Source: Anaeromyxobacter oryzisoli (GTDB lineage: Bacteria > Myxococcota > Myxococcia > Myxococcales > Anaeromyxobacteraceae). Taken from it: a DNA stretch of 37,374 bases. The stretch covers positions 1-37,374 of the forward strand of contig NZ_JALCZA010000045.1 in assembly GCF_022690765.1 (NCBI RefSeq), read 5' to 3'. The position numbers and the translations under genes are program-made. Under the pieces are notes generated by a model. That model made no database searches and was not told the DNA's origin. It saw only the letters and a program-made list of their open reading frames with translations. Below, in pieces: positions 6,927 through 12,974 of this stretch; position 1 is the stretch's first letter, and the number at the start of each line of letters is the position of its first letter.

Positions 6927-7514
6927 CTAGAAGTCGATGTCGTCGCCCTGCTCGCCGGCCTGCCGCTCGAGCAGCTCCTGCGGGACCATCTCGTCGCGCG
7001 GCGGGGCCCCGCGCGGCTGCGGACGGGCAGGGGGCCGCGCCTGCGCCGCCCGCGAGCTGGGCGCGGGCGCCGAGCTGGAAGCGCCGTTCGCGCGGTCGAA
7101 CGCGAGGAGCGCGCCCTTCATGCGGGCCGCGAACGCCTTCGCCTTGTCGGGAGCGAGCTGCTCCTTGAGGCCGATCCCCTGCGTCGAGTTCACCCAGCGC
7201 ACGCGGGCGCGGGTGGGGAACTTGCCCTGCGGATCGACCTCGTGCTCGACGACCAGGTGCACCTCGGGCGCATCCTCACGCGAGAGGTCGGAGAGATCAG
7301 AGAGGTCCTGCCCTCTCCAGCCGGCCGTACGGAGCGCTCGGAACGTCGACTCGGTGGTCGCGTCGGTGAAGTAGCCGTACCAGGTGATCGTCCTCGGCTC
7401 GAAGTCGAGCAGGGCGAACCGAACGGCCACCTGCTCCCTGCCGGTGCTGGTCTCGCCGAGCGCGCCCTCGAGCGCGCGCGCGCGGTACGTCCCCTCGTCG
7501 ATGAGCTGCGCCAT
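6927..7514 (-). CDS. Putative SSB-like/DUF669-like protein
   Basis: 195 aa. The N-terminal 110 residues start MAQLIDEGTYRARALEGAL and continue with GREQVAVRFALLDF and ITWYGYFTD, like the OB-fold DUF669 proteins encoded next to phage recombinases. The C-terminal 60 residues are a Pro/Ala/Arg linker ending in an acidic tail (GEQGDDIDF), as in ssDNA-binding proteins. It begins three bases after the stop of the Sak4-like ATPase gene, supporting a joint role in single-strand annealing recombination. Identification rests on fold-like pattern and context, not on a decisive motif. Confidence 0.62.
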   Translation of the reverse strand: MAQLIDEGTYRARALEGALGETSTGREQVAVRFALLDFEPRTITWYGYFTDATTESTFRALRTAGWRGQDLSDLSDLSREDAPEVHLVVEHEVDPQGKFPTRARVRWVNSTQGIGLKEQLAPDKAKAFAARMKGALLAFDRANGASSSAPAPSSRAAQARPPARPQPRGAPPRDEMVPQELLERQAGEQGDDIDF

Positions 7515-7516
7515 GA

Positions 7517-8497
7517 CTACGCCTCCTCCCGCTCGCGCTTCTCGGCGAGCCGTGCGTTGAGTCTGTCGTTGATCTTCGCGAGCGCGATCGGATCGCTCGC
7601 GTGGCGCTCGAAGGCGGCGAGGGCCTTCGCCCCCACCTCTCCGCCGACGAGCTCGGCCTTCCGGCGGATCTCCGCCGTGAGCGCCTCCGGGTCCGTGGGG
7701 CTCGCCGCCTTCACCGCCGCGTCGAAGTCCTCCCAGTCGAGCGGGACGTGCTCGGGCAGAAAGTACCGGTCCTTGGCGTCGAAGGCGGCGGACGGCTGCG
7801 TCCAGAGGAGGCGGGCGCCGGTCGAGACGCCCTTCACCTTCTCGCCCTTCTTCTTCGCGACCGCGAAGGTCTCGAACTGGGCGAAGTAGACGCCCTTCGC
7901 CCACTGCCGCACGAGCGCCGCGCTCTTGTCGTGCATCGCGATGACGTAGCGCTCGTAGTCCTCGCCCTCGGGGTTCGCGAACTTCTTGATCACGCTGTGC
8001 GCGAGCAGCACCACGTGCATGCCGCGCACGGCCTGGAGCCGCTCGAGCGCGGCGAGGAGGGCGCGCCAGCCGTCCAGGGCGGCGGTGTACCCCTTGCCGT
8101 ACCCACCACCGACCTCCTCGATCCCGTCGACTCCGGCCGCCGCGCAGACCTGCTTCCAGAGCAGCGGCTCGGCCCAGTCGATGGAGTCGATGACGAGCGT
8201 CTTGAAGCCGCCCGAGTCCGCCGTGAGGGTGCGGATCGCGTCGAGCACGTCCTCCCAGGTCTCCGGAGCGGGGAACCGGGCGACGTCGAGGTGACCGGTG
8301 CCGTCCTCGGTGCCGAGAAAGACGGGCGCGGGCGCGTTGGAGCCGAACGTGGACTTGCCGACCCCGTCCCGGCCGTGGACGAGCAGCCGGTAGGGAGCCT
8401 CGATCACCCCAGAGGTGATGGACGAGAGGGTCATGCGGTTCTGCCGCGGCGCGGCCGCGTGCGTGCTGGGCTTCATGAGGGTGGCGGGTGCTGCCAT
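7517..8497 (-). CDS. Sak4-like RecA-fold ATPase (AAA_24), phage recombinase
   Basis: 326 aa with a strong AAGGAGG site. The Walker A motif GRDGVGKST spans residues 42-50 and Walker B is LVIDSIDW with D104, followed by a short RecA-like core to about residue 230. Sak4 proteins are small Rad51/RecA-like ATPases that promote single-strand annealing with phage SSB. The length and motif order fit. The flanking SSB-like and RecB-like nuclease genes give a full recombination module: resection, coating and annealing. Confidence 0.85.
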   Translation of the reverse strand: MAAPATLMKPSTHAAAPRQNRMTLSSITSGVIEAPYRLLVHGRDGVGKSTFGSNAPAPVFLGTEDGTGHLDVARFPAPETWEDVLDAIRTLTADSGGFKTLVIDSIDWAEPLLWKQVCAAAGVDGIEEVGGGYGKGYTAALDGWRALLAALERLQAVRGMHVVLLAHSVIKKFANPEGEDYERYVIAMHDKSAALVRQWAKGVYFAQFETFAVAKKKGEKVKGVSTGARLLWTQPSAAFDAKDRYFLPEHVPLDWEDFDAAVKAASPTDPEALTAEIRRKAELVGGEVGAKALAAFERHASDPIALAKINDRLNARLAEKREREEA

Positions 8498-8519
8498 GGG
8501 TGTCCTCCTTCGGTGGCGG

Positions 8520-9560
8520 TCAGAAGCTCGCGGCTGCGAGCTCCTGGTGCTGCTGCTCGGGCTGCGGGATCAGGGCGGCGAGGGCGGCCTCGAGGCGATC
8601 GCCGTCGGGCGCGCGCCACCAGGCCTCGAGGCCGCGGTGGATGAGCGTCCCGAACCGGAGCGCCTCGGCGTCGGTGACCGGGCGCCAGCCGTCGGCGTAC
8701 TTGAGCTTGTGCAGCCGCTGGCACGCGCGTGCGGCCGAGAGACGCGAAGCGGTGAGCAGGTCGGAGCCGTGCCCGAGCTCAGCCGACGCGCCGGCGAGCT
8801 CGGGATGCACCTCGAGCGATCGGTAGAACCGGCTCTCGTCGTCGAGGCTCCCGGCGCCGGTGCAGACGTCGAAGAACGCGCACGTGCTGCCGTACCGAAG
8901 GCAGGCGTCCGGGTTCCGCGGGAACCGGCCGGCGAGGTCGCTCTCGCGGATCTGCTTCCCGATCTGCCAGATGTCGTGCTGCGCCTCGGAGATCTCCTGC
9001 TCGAGCCGGACCACCTCGCCGCGCTGGTAGAAGGCGTTCGGGTCGGATGCGATCGCGTCGAGCAGCCTGTTCAGGTACTCCGCCGGCGTCTCGTCGACCT
9101 CGCGTTGGCGCGCGTCGAGCTTCCCGGCCTTCGTGTAGCGGCGGTTCTCGGGAGGCGTTGCGAGGAGCGGTCGCTGTCGCGGCTTCGCGAGGACGTCGTA
9201 CAGGCAGGCCTGCGGGTCGAACCCGAGCGCCCGGGCACCGTCGAAGTAGACCGACACCTGCCCGTCCATCCGGAGCCGGCGCCAGTACTCGGACCCCGGG
9301 CCGACGTCGACGGAGGACGTCTTGTGCTCGACGATGATGTCGCGCGAGGTCTCGCGATCGTGGACCAGCGCGTCGAGCTTCCCGCCGAGCCGCCAGGTTC
9401 TCGAGGCGGCGCCGGTGATCGGGTTCACGACCGGAGCGGTGAACTCGGCCTCGACGGCGAGGACCTCGTAGCGGGCCATGTCGTCCGTCCAGCGCGCGTC
9501 GTACCCGCGGAGCAGCGCCTCGGCGCGGGCGAGGTCGAACGGGTCGGTGACGGTGCTCAC
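8520..9560 (-). CDS. PD-(D/E)XK Fe-S nuclease (RecB/AddB/Cas4-like), circularly permuted
   Basis: 346 aa from GTG 9560, overlapping the upstream stop (GTGA). Nuclease motifs are GGKLDALV with D63, IIVEHKT with E78 and K80, and QVSVY (101-105) as QxxxY, then C220, C227 and C233 for three ligands of a 4Fe-4S cluster. In RecB/AddB/Cas4 enzymes the first cluster Cys and the GxxxH motif come before these. Here they come last: C280 in SAARACQRLHKL and GTLIH (304-308). The C-terminal end (DRLEAALAAL) would join naturally to the N-terminal start (DPFDLARAEALLRGY), as expected of a circular permutation. The likely role is an exonuclease feeding Sak4 annealing. Confidence 0.85.
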   Translation of the reverse strand: MSTVTDPFDLARAEALLRGYDARWTDDMARYEVLAVEAEFTAPVVNPITGAASRTWRLGGKLDALVHDRETSRDIIVEHKTSSVDVGPGSEYWRRLRMDGQVSVYFDGARALGFDPQACLYDVLAKPRQRPLLATPPENRRYTKAGKLDARQREVDETPAEYLNRLLDAIASDPNAFYQRGEVVRLEQEISEAQHDIWQIGKQIRESDLAGRFPRNPDACLRYGSTCAFFDVCTGAGSLDDESRFYRSLEVHPELAGASAELGHGSDLLTASRLSAARACQRLHKLKYADGWRPVTDAEALRFGTLIHRGLEAWWRAPDGDRLEAALAALIPQPEQQHQELAAASF

Positions 9561-9877
9561 GGCCGTGCCTCCCGGCGCTCGTCGCGCGCGTACTCGGAGC
9601 GGAACTCGGCCGCGGCGTCCTCGGCGCTCCTGACCGCCTCGATCGCGCGCTCCTCGATGTGCCGGAGGTCGGCCTCGACGACCTCGATGAGGTCGGGGCG
9701 AGCGACGCCGCCGAGGCGATCCTCGGTGACGGTGAGGACCTCGACTTCGGGCGCCTCCGCTGGATGGGCGCCGTCCCCCCAGCGCTGCTCCGGCACGCCC
9801 GGCGTCACGTGGCACCGGACCGTGAACTCCTCACCGGTCTCCGGGTGCGTCCATCCGATCTTGACCGTCTTCGCCAT
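9557..9877 (-). CDS. First gene of leftward early operon, unknown function
   Basis: 106 aa, ATG 9877 with GGAGGG about five bases upstream, 30 bases downstream of the predicted transcription start. The first 60 residues are rich in beta-type sequence (VKIGWTHPETGEEFTVRCHV), the rest an acidic helix (ADLRHIEERAIEAVRSAEDA). Not recognised. Its stop overlaps the nuclease start. Being first in the operon, it is directly under the operator pair at 9907-9949. Confidence 0.7.
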   Translation of the reverse strand: MAKTVKIGWTHPETGEEFTVRCHVTPGVPEQRWGDGAHPAEAPEVEVLTVTEDRLGGVARPDLIEVVEADLRHIEERAIEAVRSAEDAAAEFRSEYARDERREARP

Positions 9878-9906
9878 CGTGTCCCTCCGTCCGTTCGATG
9901 CTGGAC

Positions 9907-9949
9907 GGTGGTGTTAATGCCACCTGAGTTGCGTGGTGTCAATACCACC
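9907..9949 (-). promoter_or_regulatory. Leftward early promoter with two repressor operators
   Basis: Two 18-bp pseudo-palindromes, 9907-9924 and 9932-9949, whose starts are 25 bp apart, match at 15 of 18 positions and follow GGTGGT-N6-ACCACC. On the reverse strand TTGACA (9942-9937) lies inside the distal site and CATTAA (9919-9914) inside the proximal site with a 17-base spacer, so binding would occlude both promoter elements. The same arrangement recurs at 11181-11223 in front of the repressor. Confidence 0.8.
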
Positions 9950-9998
9950 TGGCGACGCGTCAAGAGGGCACGCCCAGACGTTCAGTCCTGGCGATGGG

Positions 9999-10238
9999 TT
10001 AGCTCGCTCGGGAACGGATGACGGCGCGCAGGAACCGAAGCTCCGCGCTCAGATCGTCGAGAGTGTCGAGGAGGTACTCGGCGCCACAGACCGGCTCAGG
10101 GCCTGCGGCAGCCATGGTTGCTAGTTGCGCGGCGTGGAGGAAACGATCGGCGCAACGGGAGACGCATGCAGCGACCGCGGATTTGGGCATCGTCTGCGCG
10201 AGCTCGACGACGGCCGCGGACCCGGTACGCAGGGCCAT
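9999..10238 (-). CDS. Small hypothetical protein in immunity region
   Basis: 79 aa. Alanine-rich amphipathic helices throughout (VVELAQTMPKSAVAACV, EYLLDTLDDLSAELRFLRAV), possibly a four-helix bundle. No known domain. It shares direction with the two genes to its right and ends about 50 bases before the operators of the early promoter. Coding on this strand is preferred over the opposite strand, where translations are Ser/Arg-rich shadows, but the evidence is moderate. Confidence 0.45.
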   Translation of the reverse strand: MALRTGSAAVVELAQTMPKSAVAACVSRCADRFLHAAQLATMAAAGPEPVCGAEYLLDTLDDLSAELRFLRAVIRSRAS

Positions 10239-10293
10239 CCCGCGAACATAAGAACCGGATCTGACATCTCACTGGGGGTAATTCATCCGGGCA

Positions 10294-10806
10294 TCAGCGA
10301 ACCCTCTCGACGCCGTTCGGGTCGAGGAAGTGTGTCCCGGGCGGCAGCGCTCTCGCCTCCTCAGGGGTTCGCATGGTTGGAAGTGATCCGACCTCGTACC
10401 AACCGTCAGGACGCTTCTCGTACGTCTTCCCGCCGATCACCTTCCGCGGGAACGCCGCGGCCGGAGTTGGAGTGGCCTCGACCACGGGGGCACTCGCCCA
10501 CCGGGGAGCGGATGCGGCCGCAGCAGCTGCGCGTGACTGTGGCGATGCGGAGTAGGGAGTTCGCGCCATGTAGCACCAGGTCGCCCCCGCCGCTTCGCTC
10601 CCGCAGTAGACCCACGTATCGCCCGTCATCGTGTCCAGCAACATGATGTTCTGCGTGAGCTGAGGAGTTCCATTTACAATTTGGAAACGGCCTACCACGT
10701 TCGGGCCCGACGAGCCGGAGCCGGCTCGAGCACGGGCTGAGATGGTCACGGAGACGACGGCCAAGACGAGCATCACCGCAGTCGCATAGGCAAGAAGCCG
10801 CTTCAC
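10294..10806 (-). CDS. Exported or membrane-anchored protein (possible lysogenic-conversion gene)
   Basis: 170 aa. The N-terminus (MKRLLAYATAVMLVLAVVSV) is a signal peptide or anchor followed by ISARARA. The external part has GRFQIVNGTPQLTQNIMLLD and TGDTWVYC, a pattern seen in small periplasmic proteins, two Cys residues that might form a disulphide, an Ala/Pro linker and a C-terminal module with GKTYEKRPDGWYEV and PPGTHFLDPNG. It overlaps the upstream gene by four bases. Location in the immunity region and export suggest a surface change in the lysogen, perhaps exclusion of related phages; this is inference. Confidence 0.7.
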   Translation of the reverse strand: MKRLLAYATAVMLVLAVVSVTISARARAGSGSSGPNVVGRFQIVNGTPQLTQNIMLLDTMTGDTWVYCGSEAAGATWCYMARTPYSASPQSRAAAAAASAPRWASAPVVEATPTPAAAFPRKVIGGKTYEKRPDGWYEVGSLPTMRTPEEARALPPGTHFLDPNGVERVR

Positions 10807-11147
10807 TTATGGTCGCCCTTCTTCGTTGCTTCCATGAGCGCCCTAACGCCCTGGAAGGCTTCGGCGAGTTTCCAGCTCACGAACGGCCACGGCTCCGGCG
10901 CGTTCGCTTCGGCGGCCATCGCCCCGAAGTGCTCGATCTTGAAACGCTCACCCCGGTACTCGCTCATGCAGTGCGAGAACGCAGAGTGATCCTTCCCGCA
11001 CACCGCCTCGAATCGCTTTCTCATCCCCTTGTTCTCGGGCTTCGATAGGTACTCCTCGACGTTCTCAGTGATGTCCGAGTAGCGGTAGCGGGTCGGTCCG
11101 ACAGGCTTCGGCTGTTTCGGCTTCGGAGGCATCTGGGCCGAAAGCAT
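10803..11147 (-). CDS. Hypothetical protein divergent from the repressor
   Basis: 114 aa from ATG 11147, or 109 aa from ATG 11132; the former has AGGCGA upstream. Lys/Pro-rich start (PPKPKQPKPVGPTRYRYSD), then a helical domain with ENVEEYLSKPENKGMRKRF, a short Cys/His segment (CGKDHSAFSHCMSEYRG) and WPFVSWKLAEAF. Not recognised. It is divergent from the repressor across 77 bases that contain two operators, so its transcription is probably repressor-influenced. With the exported protein downstream it makes a two-gene unit placed like lambda rexAB relative to the repressor, though orientation differs. Confidence 0.6.
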   Translation of the reverse strand: MLSAQMPPKPKQPKPVGPTRYRYSDITENVEEYLSKPENKGMRKRFEAVCGKDHSAFSHCMSEYRGERFKIEHFGAMAAEANAPEPWPFVSWKLAEAFQGVRALMEATKKGDHK

Positions 11148-11180
11148 ACCGATTTCGCCTAGATAAGCCGCGCCTCGTCG

Positions 11181-11223
11181 CGTGGTATTGGCACCACCCC
11201 TGCCAGGTGGTACAGACACCACC
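11181..11223 (+). promoter_or_regulatory. Repressor promoter with two autoregulatory operators
   Basis: Operators at 11181-11198 and 11206-11223 have the same 25-bp spacing and consensus as those at 9907-9949. TTGGCA (11188-11193) in the first and TACAGA (11211-11216) in the second are 17 bases apart, matching the geometry of the early promoter. The ATG of the repressor is only eight bases beyond the -10 element and no ribosome site is visible, so the transcript is probably leaderless. The pair also lies upstream of the divergent gene ending at 11147. Confidence 0.75.
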
Positions 11224-11224
11224 G

Positions 11225-11455
11225 ATGAAGCGGGAACAGAAGCCCCTGATCGAAGTCCTCGGCCCCCGCGTTCGCGAGCTTCGGAAACGCCATGGGCTCT
11301 CTCAGGAAGAGCTCGCCCGGCGCGCGGAGATGGATCGAGCAGACCTGTCACGGCTCGAGACCTCCGCCGGTCCCCGCAACTTCGGGGTGGAGCGGCTCGA
11401 GAAGCTCGCTCGTGCTCTCGGGATCCCGGTCGCGGATCTCTTCCCTCGTTCGTGA
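11225..11455 (+). CDS. XRE-family phage repressor (CI-like, no cleavage domain)
   Basis: 76 aa from ATG 11225; a GTG at 11207 is in frame but lies within the operator. Residues about 12-70 form a classic HTH_3 domain: LGPRVRELRKRHGLSQEELA, a recognition helix near RADLSRLE and LEKLARALGIPVADLF. There is no S24 peptidase or oligomerisation domain, so RecA-stimulated self-cleavage as in lambda CI is not expected. It probably dimerises on the 18-bp pseudo-palindromes at 11181-11223 (autorepression) and 9907-9949 (early operon). The leaderless layout resembles lambda cI from PRM. Confidence 0.82.
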   Translation: MKREQKPLIEVLGPRVRELRKRHGLSQEELARRAEMDRADLSRLETSAGPRNFGVERLEKLARALGIPVADLFPRS

Positions 11456-11504
11456 GGCACCGTCCGTGAACTCGTTCATGCGCATCGGTGTGCCTCGGGA
11501 CCGA

Positions 11505-11531
11505 GTGACAACGCGTGACAATTCGCTTGTC
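11505..11531 (+). promoter_or_regulatory. Candidate operator for the second regulator
   Basis: GTGACAA occurs at 11505-11511 and 11515-11521, exactly one helical turn apart, and TTGTC at 11527-11531 forms an inverted repeat with the second copy (GACAA-TTCGC-TTGTC). The cluster ends at the ribosome site of the gene at 11543. It differs from the GGTGGT operators, so another protein, perhaps the product of 11543, may bind here. Confidence 0.4.
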
Positions 11532-11542
11532 GGAGGGTGTCG

Positions 11543-11929
11543 ATGAGCCACCAGCTCCCGCTGCCCATCTCCGATCGGGTGCGGATTTCCCTCGAGAAAG
11601 CCGCGGAGGAGATCCGGGCCGAGCTCCGCACGATCGCGAAGCGCACGAAGCAGGGCGACATCCTCGCTCGATCTGCCGATCTCGATGCGGGGAACCTGTC
11701 GAAGGCACTCAAGGGCGAGCGGAACCTGGACGTGTCGTCGCTCCCCGCCTTCTTCCTCGCCGACGACGCGGGCGGGCTCATCAGGCTGCTCTGCCGCCTG
11801 AACCGCGGCCAGTTCGTCCCAGACCCGGAGCTCACCGCCGAGGTGCGCCTCGAGAACGTCCTCCGCGCCTGCCGGCGCTCCGGCGCGGCGGGCGAGGCGA
11901 TCCTTCGGGACGCCGGAGAGGAGACGTGA
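11543..11929 (+). CDS. Putative phage transcription regulator (Cro/CII-like position)
   Basis: 128 aa from ATG 11543, six bases after CGGAGGG; the in-frame GTG at 11537 overlaps that site and is less likely. Residues 30-75 contain an HTH-like stretch (QGDILARSADLDAGNLSKAL followed by KGERNLDVSSLPAFF), as in CII/Cro-type or Mor-like regulators. The C-terminal part is helical. It is the first rightward early gene after the repressor, where lambda has cro and cII. Which role applies cannot be told from sequence. Confidence 0.65.
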   Translation: MSHQLPLPISDRVRISLEKAAEEIRAELRTIAKRTKQGDILARSADLDAGNLSKALKGERNLDVSSLPAFFLADDAGGLIRLLCRLNRGQFVPDPELTAEVRLENVLRACRRSGAAGEAILRDAGEET

Positions 11930-12099
11930 CCGCCTTCGCGCGCCTCGCGCCAGGAGCCGAGCACGCACGTCCGCGCGCGGCGAACGTGCCGGCGCGGCCT
12001 CGGGCACGCAACAGCCCGCCTGTCGTCCCCTCGAGCGGCGGCCTCAGTTCGTACACGCGGCACCAACCGCGGGCACCCGCCCGCAAGGAGGAACGGTGA
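11926..12099 (+). CDS. Possible small basic Pro/Arg-rich protein
   Basis: 57 aa. GTG 11926 overlaps the preceding stop (GTGA) behind GGAGAGGAG, and its TGA overlaps the GTG of the next gene in the same way. This double overlap fills an otherwise empty 166 bases and matches the coupling style used throughout the phage. The product is rich in Arg, Pro and Ala with no recognisable fold, so it may instead be a leader that only couples translation. Confidence 0.4.
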   Translation: MTAFARLAPGAEHARPRAANVPARPRARNSPPVVPSSGGLSSYTRHQPRAPARKEER

Positions 12100-12383
12100 A
12101 GACCGGGACCGAGCAGGCGCTGAACCCCGACGAGACCCCCGAGCAGAGGCTGAACGTCTACCCCATCCCCAACGACATGCAGCACCGCCTCGCGGAGGCG
12201 TTCACGTTCCACCCGCCGCGGCGGGACCAGTTGGACCGCTACCACGCGATCCGGCAGGAGGGCCTTCTCCTCGCCCTGCGCATCGTGCAGTCGACGCCGG
12301 CGAGCCGGGAGCAGTCCCTCGCCCTGACAAAGCTCGAGGAGGTCGTGATGTGGGCGAACGCGGCTATCGCGAGGTGGGAGTGA
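12096..12383 (+). CDS. acb2: Acb2/Tad1-type cyclic-nucleotide sponge, anti-CBASS protein
   Basis: 95 aa from GTG 12096 with AAGGAGG just upstream. Residues about 34-93 match the Acb2/Tad1 hairpin-domain pattern as I know it: FTFHPP, then DQLDRYHAIRQEGLLLAL, a TPASREQSLALTKLEE turn and WANAAIAR at the end. Acb2 proteins (about 94 aa in Pseudomonas phages) form hexamers that bind cyclic di- and trinucleotides and so deprive CBASS effectors of their signal. Length, motif order and early position agree. Its preservation implies pressure from host CBASS. Recognition is from remembered family pattern; the ligand here is untested. Confidence 0.82.
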   Translation: MKTGTEQALNPDETPEQRLNVYPIPNDMQHRLAEAFTFHPPRRDQLDRYHAIRQEGLLLALRIVQSTPASREQSLALTKLEEVVMWANAAIARWE

Positions 12384-12967
12384 TGATCGAGATCGCCGAA
12401 GCCCCGGCGCCTGCGCGCCCGTACATGCCGACGAAGGCGGCGACGGAGGACTGGTGTTCTCCGCCGGAGATCGTCGACGTCGTTCGCTCGATCTTCGGCG
12501 GGCGGATCGACCTCGACCCTGCCTCGAACCCGCACAGCATCGTCGCCGCGGAGCGCGAGATCTGGCTTCCGAGCTGGGCTGAGGGACGCGAGGTGCCCGC
12601 GCGCGTCAAGGTCGGCGACGGGATCGCGATGACCTGGAGCGGGAACGTCTTCACGAACCCGCCCTACGGCTACGCGCTCGACGCCTTCATGGACCGCAGC
12701 GTTCGCGCGGCGAAGAGCGACGAGAGCGCGAACGTGATCATGCTCGCGCCCTGCAAAACCTCGCGGAAGTGCTGGCAGCGCACGGTGCCGAAGGCGCGCG
12801 CGGTCTGCTTTCTCGACGGCCGCGTGACGTTTCTGCTCCCCGGCGGCGGCCGGGCCAGCGCGACGTTCAGCTCGGCGCTCGTGCTGTGGACTCGCGATCG
12901 CGAGCTCCTGCACCGGTTCGCCTGGTACCTCGACGACAAGCACGGGCACGTGGTGTTCACGCGCTGA
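12383..12967 (+). CDS. dam: Phage N6-adenine DNA methyltransferase (Dam-type)
   Basis: 194 aa from ATG 12383, overlapping the preceding stop (TGATG). TEDWCSPPEIVDVV (21-34), GGRIDLDPAS (39-48) and the catalytic NPPYG (92-96) are the marks of the phage Dam methyltransferase family (PF05869 type), with a C-terminal TFLLPGGGRASATFSSALV strand region. It methylates adenine N6, using SAM. With the cytosine methyltransferase at 4115-5755 this gives the phage two types of protective modification. No linked endonuclease is present. Confidence 0.88.
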   Translation: MIEIAEAPAPARPYMPTKAATEDWCSPPEIVDVVRSIFGGRIDLDPASNPHSIVAAEREIWLPSWAEGREVPARVKVGDGIAMTWSGNVFTNPPYGYALDAFMDRSVRAAKSDESANVIMLAPCKTSRKCWQRTVPKARAVCFLDGRVTFLLPGGGRASATFSSALVLWTRDRELLHRFAWYLDDKHGHVVFTR

Positions 12968-12974
12968 GGGGGCC

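Noticed and set aside
9933-10251. Plus-strand small frames in the immunity region
   Set aside because: Their translations are Ser/Arg-rich and lack ribosome sites, whereas the reverse frame at 9999-10238 gives a balanced helical protein.
11476-11500. ATGCGCAT and GAACTCGTTC short palindromes as further operators
   Set aside because: Too short and unrelated to the GGTGGT sites; chance occurrence cannot be excluded.
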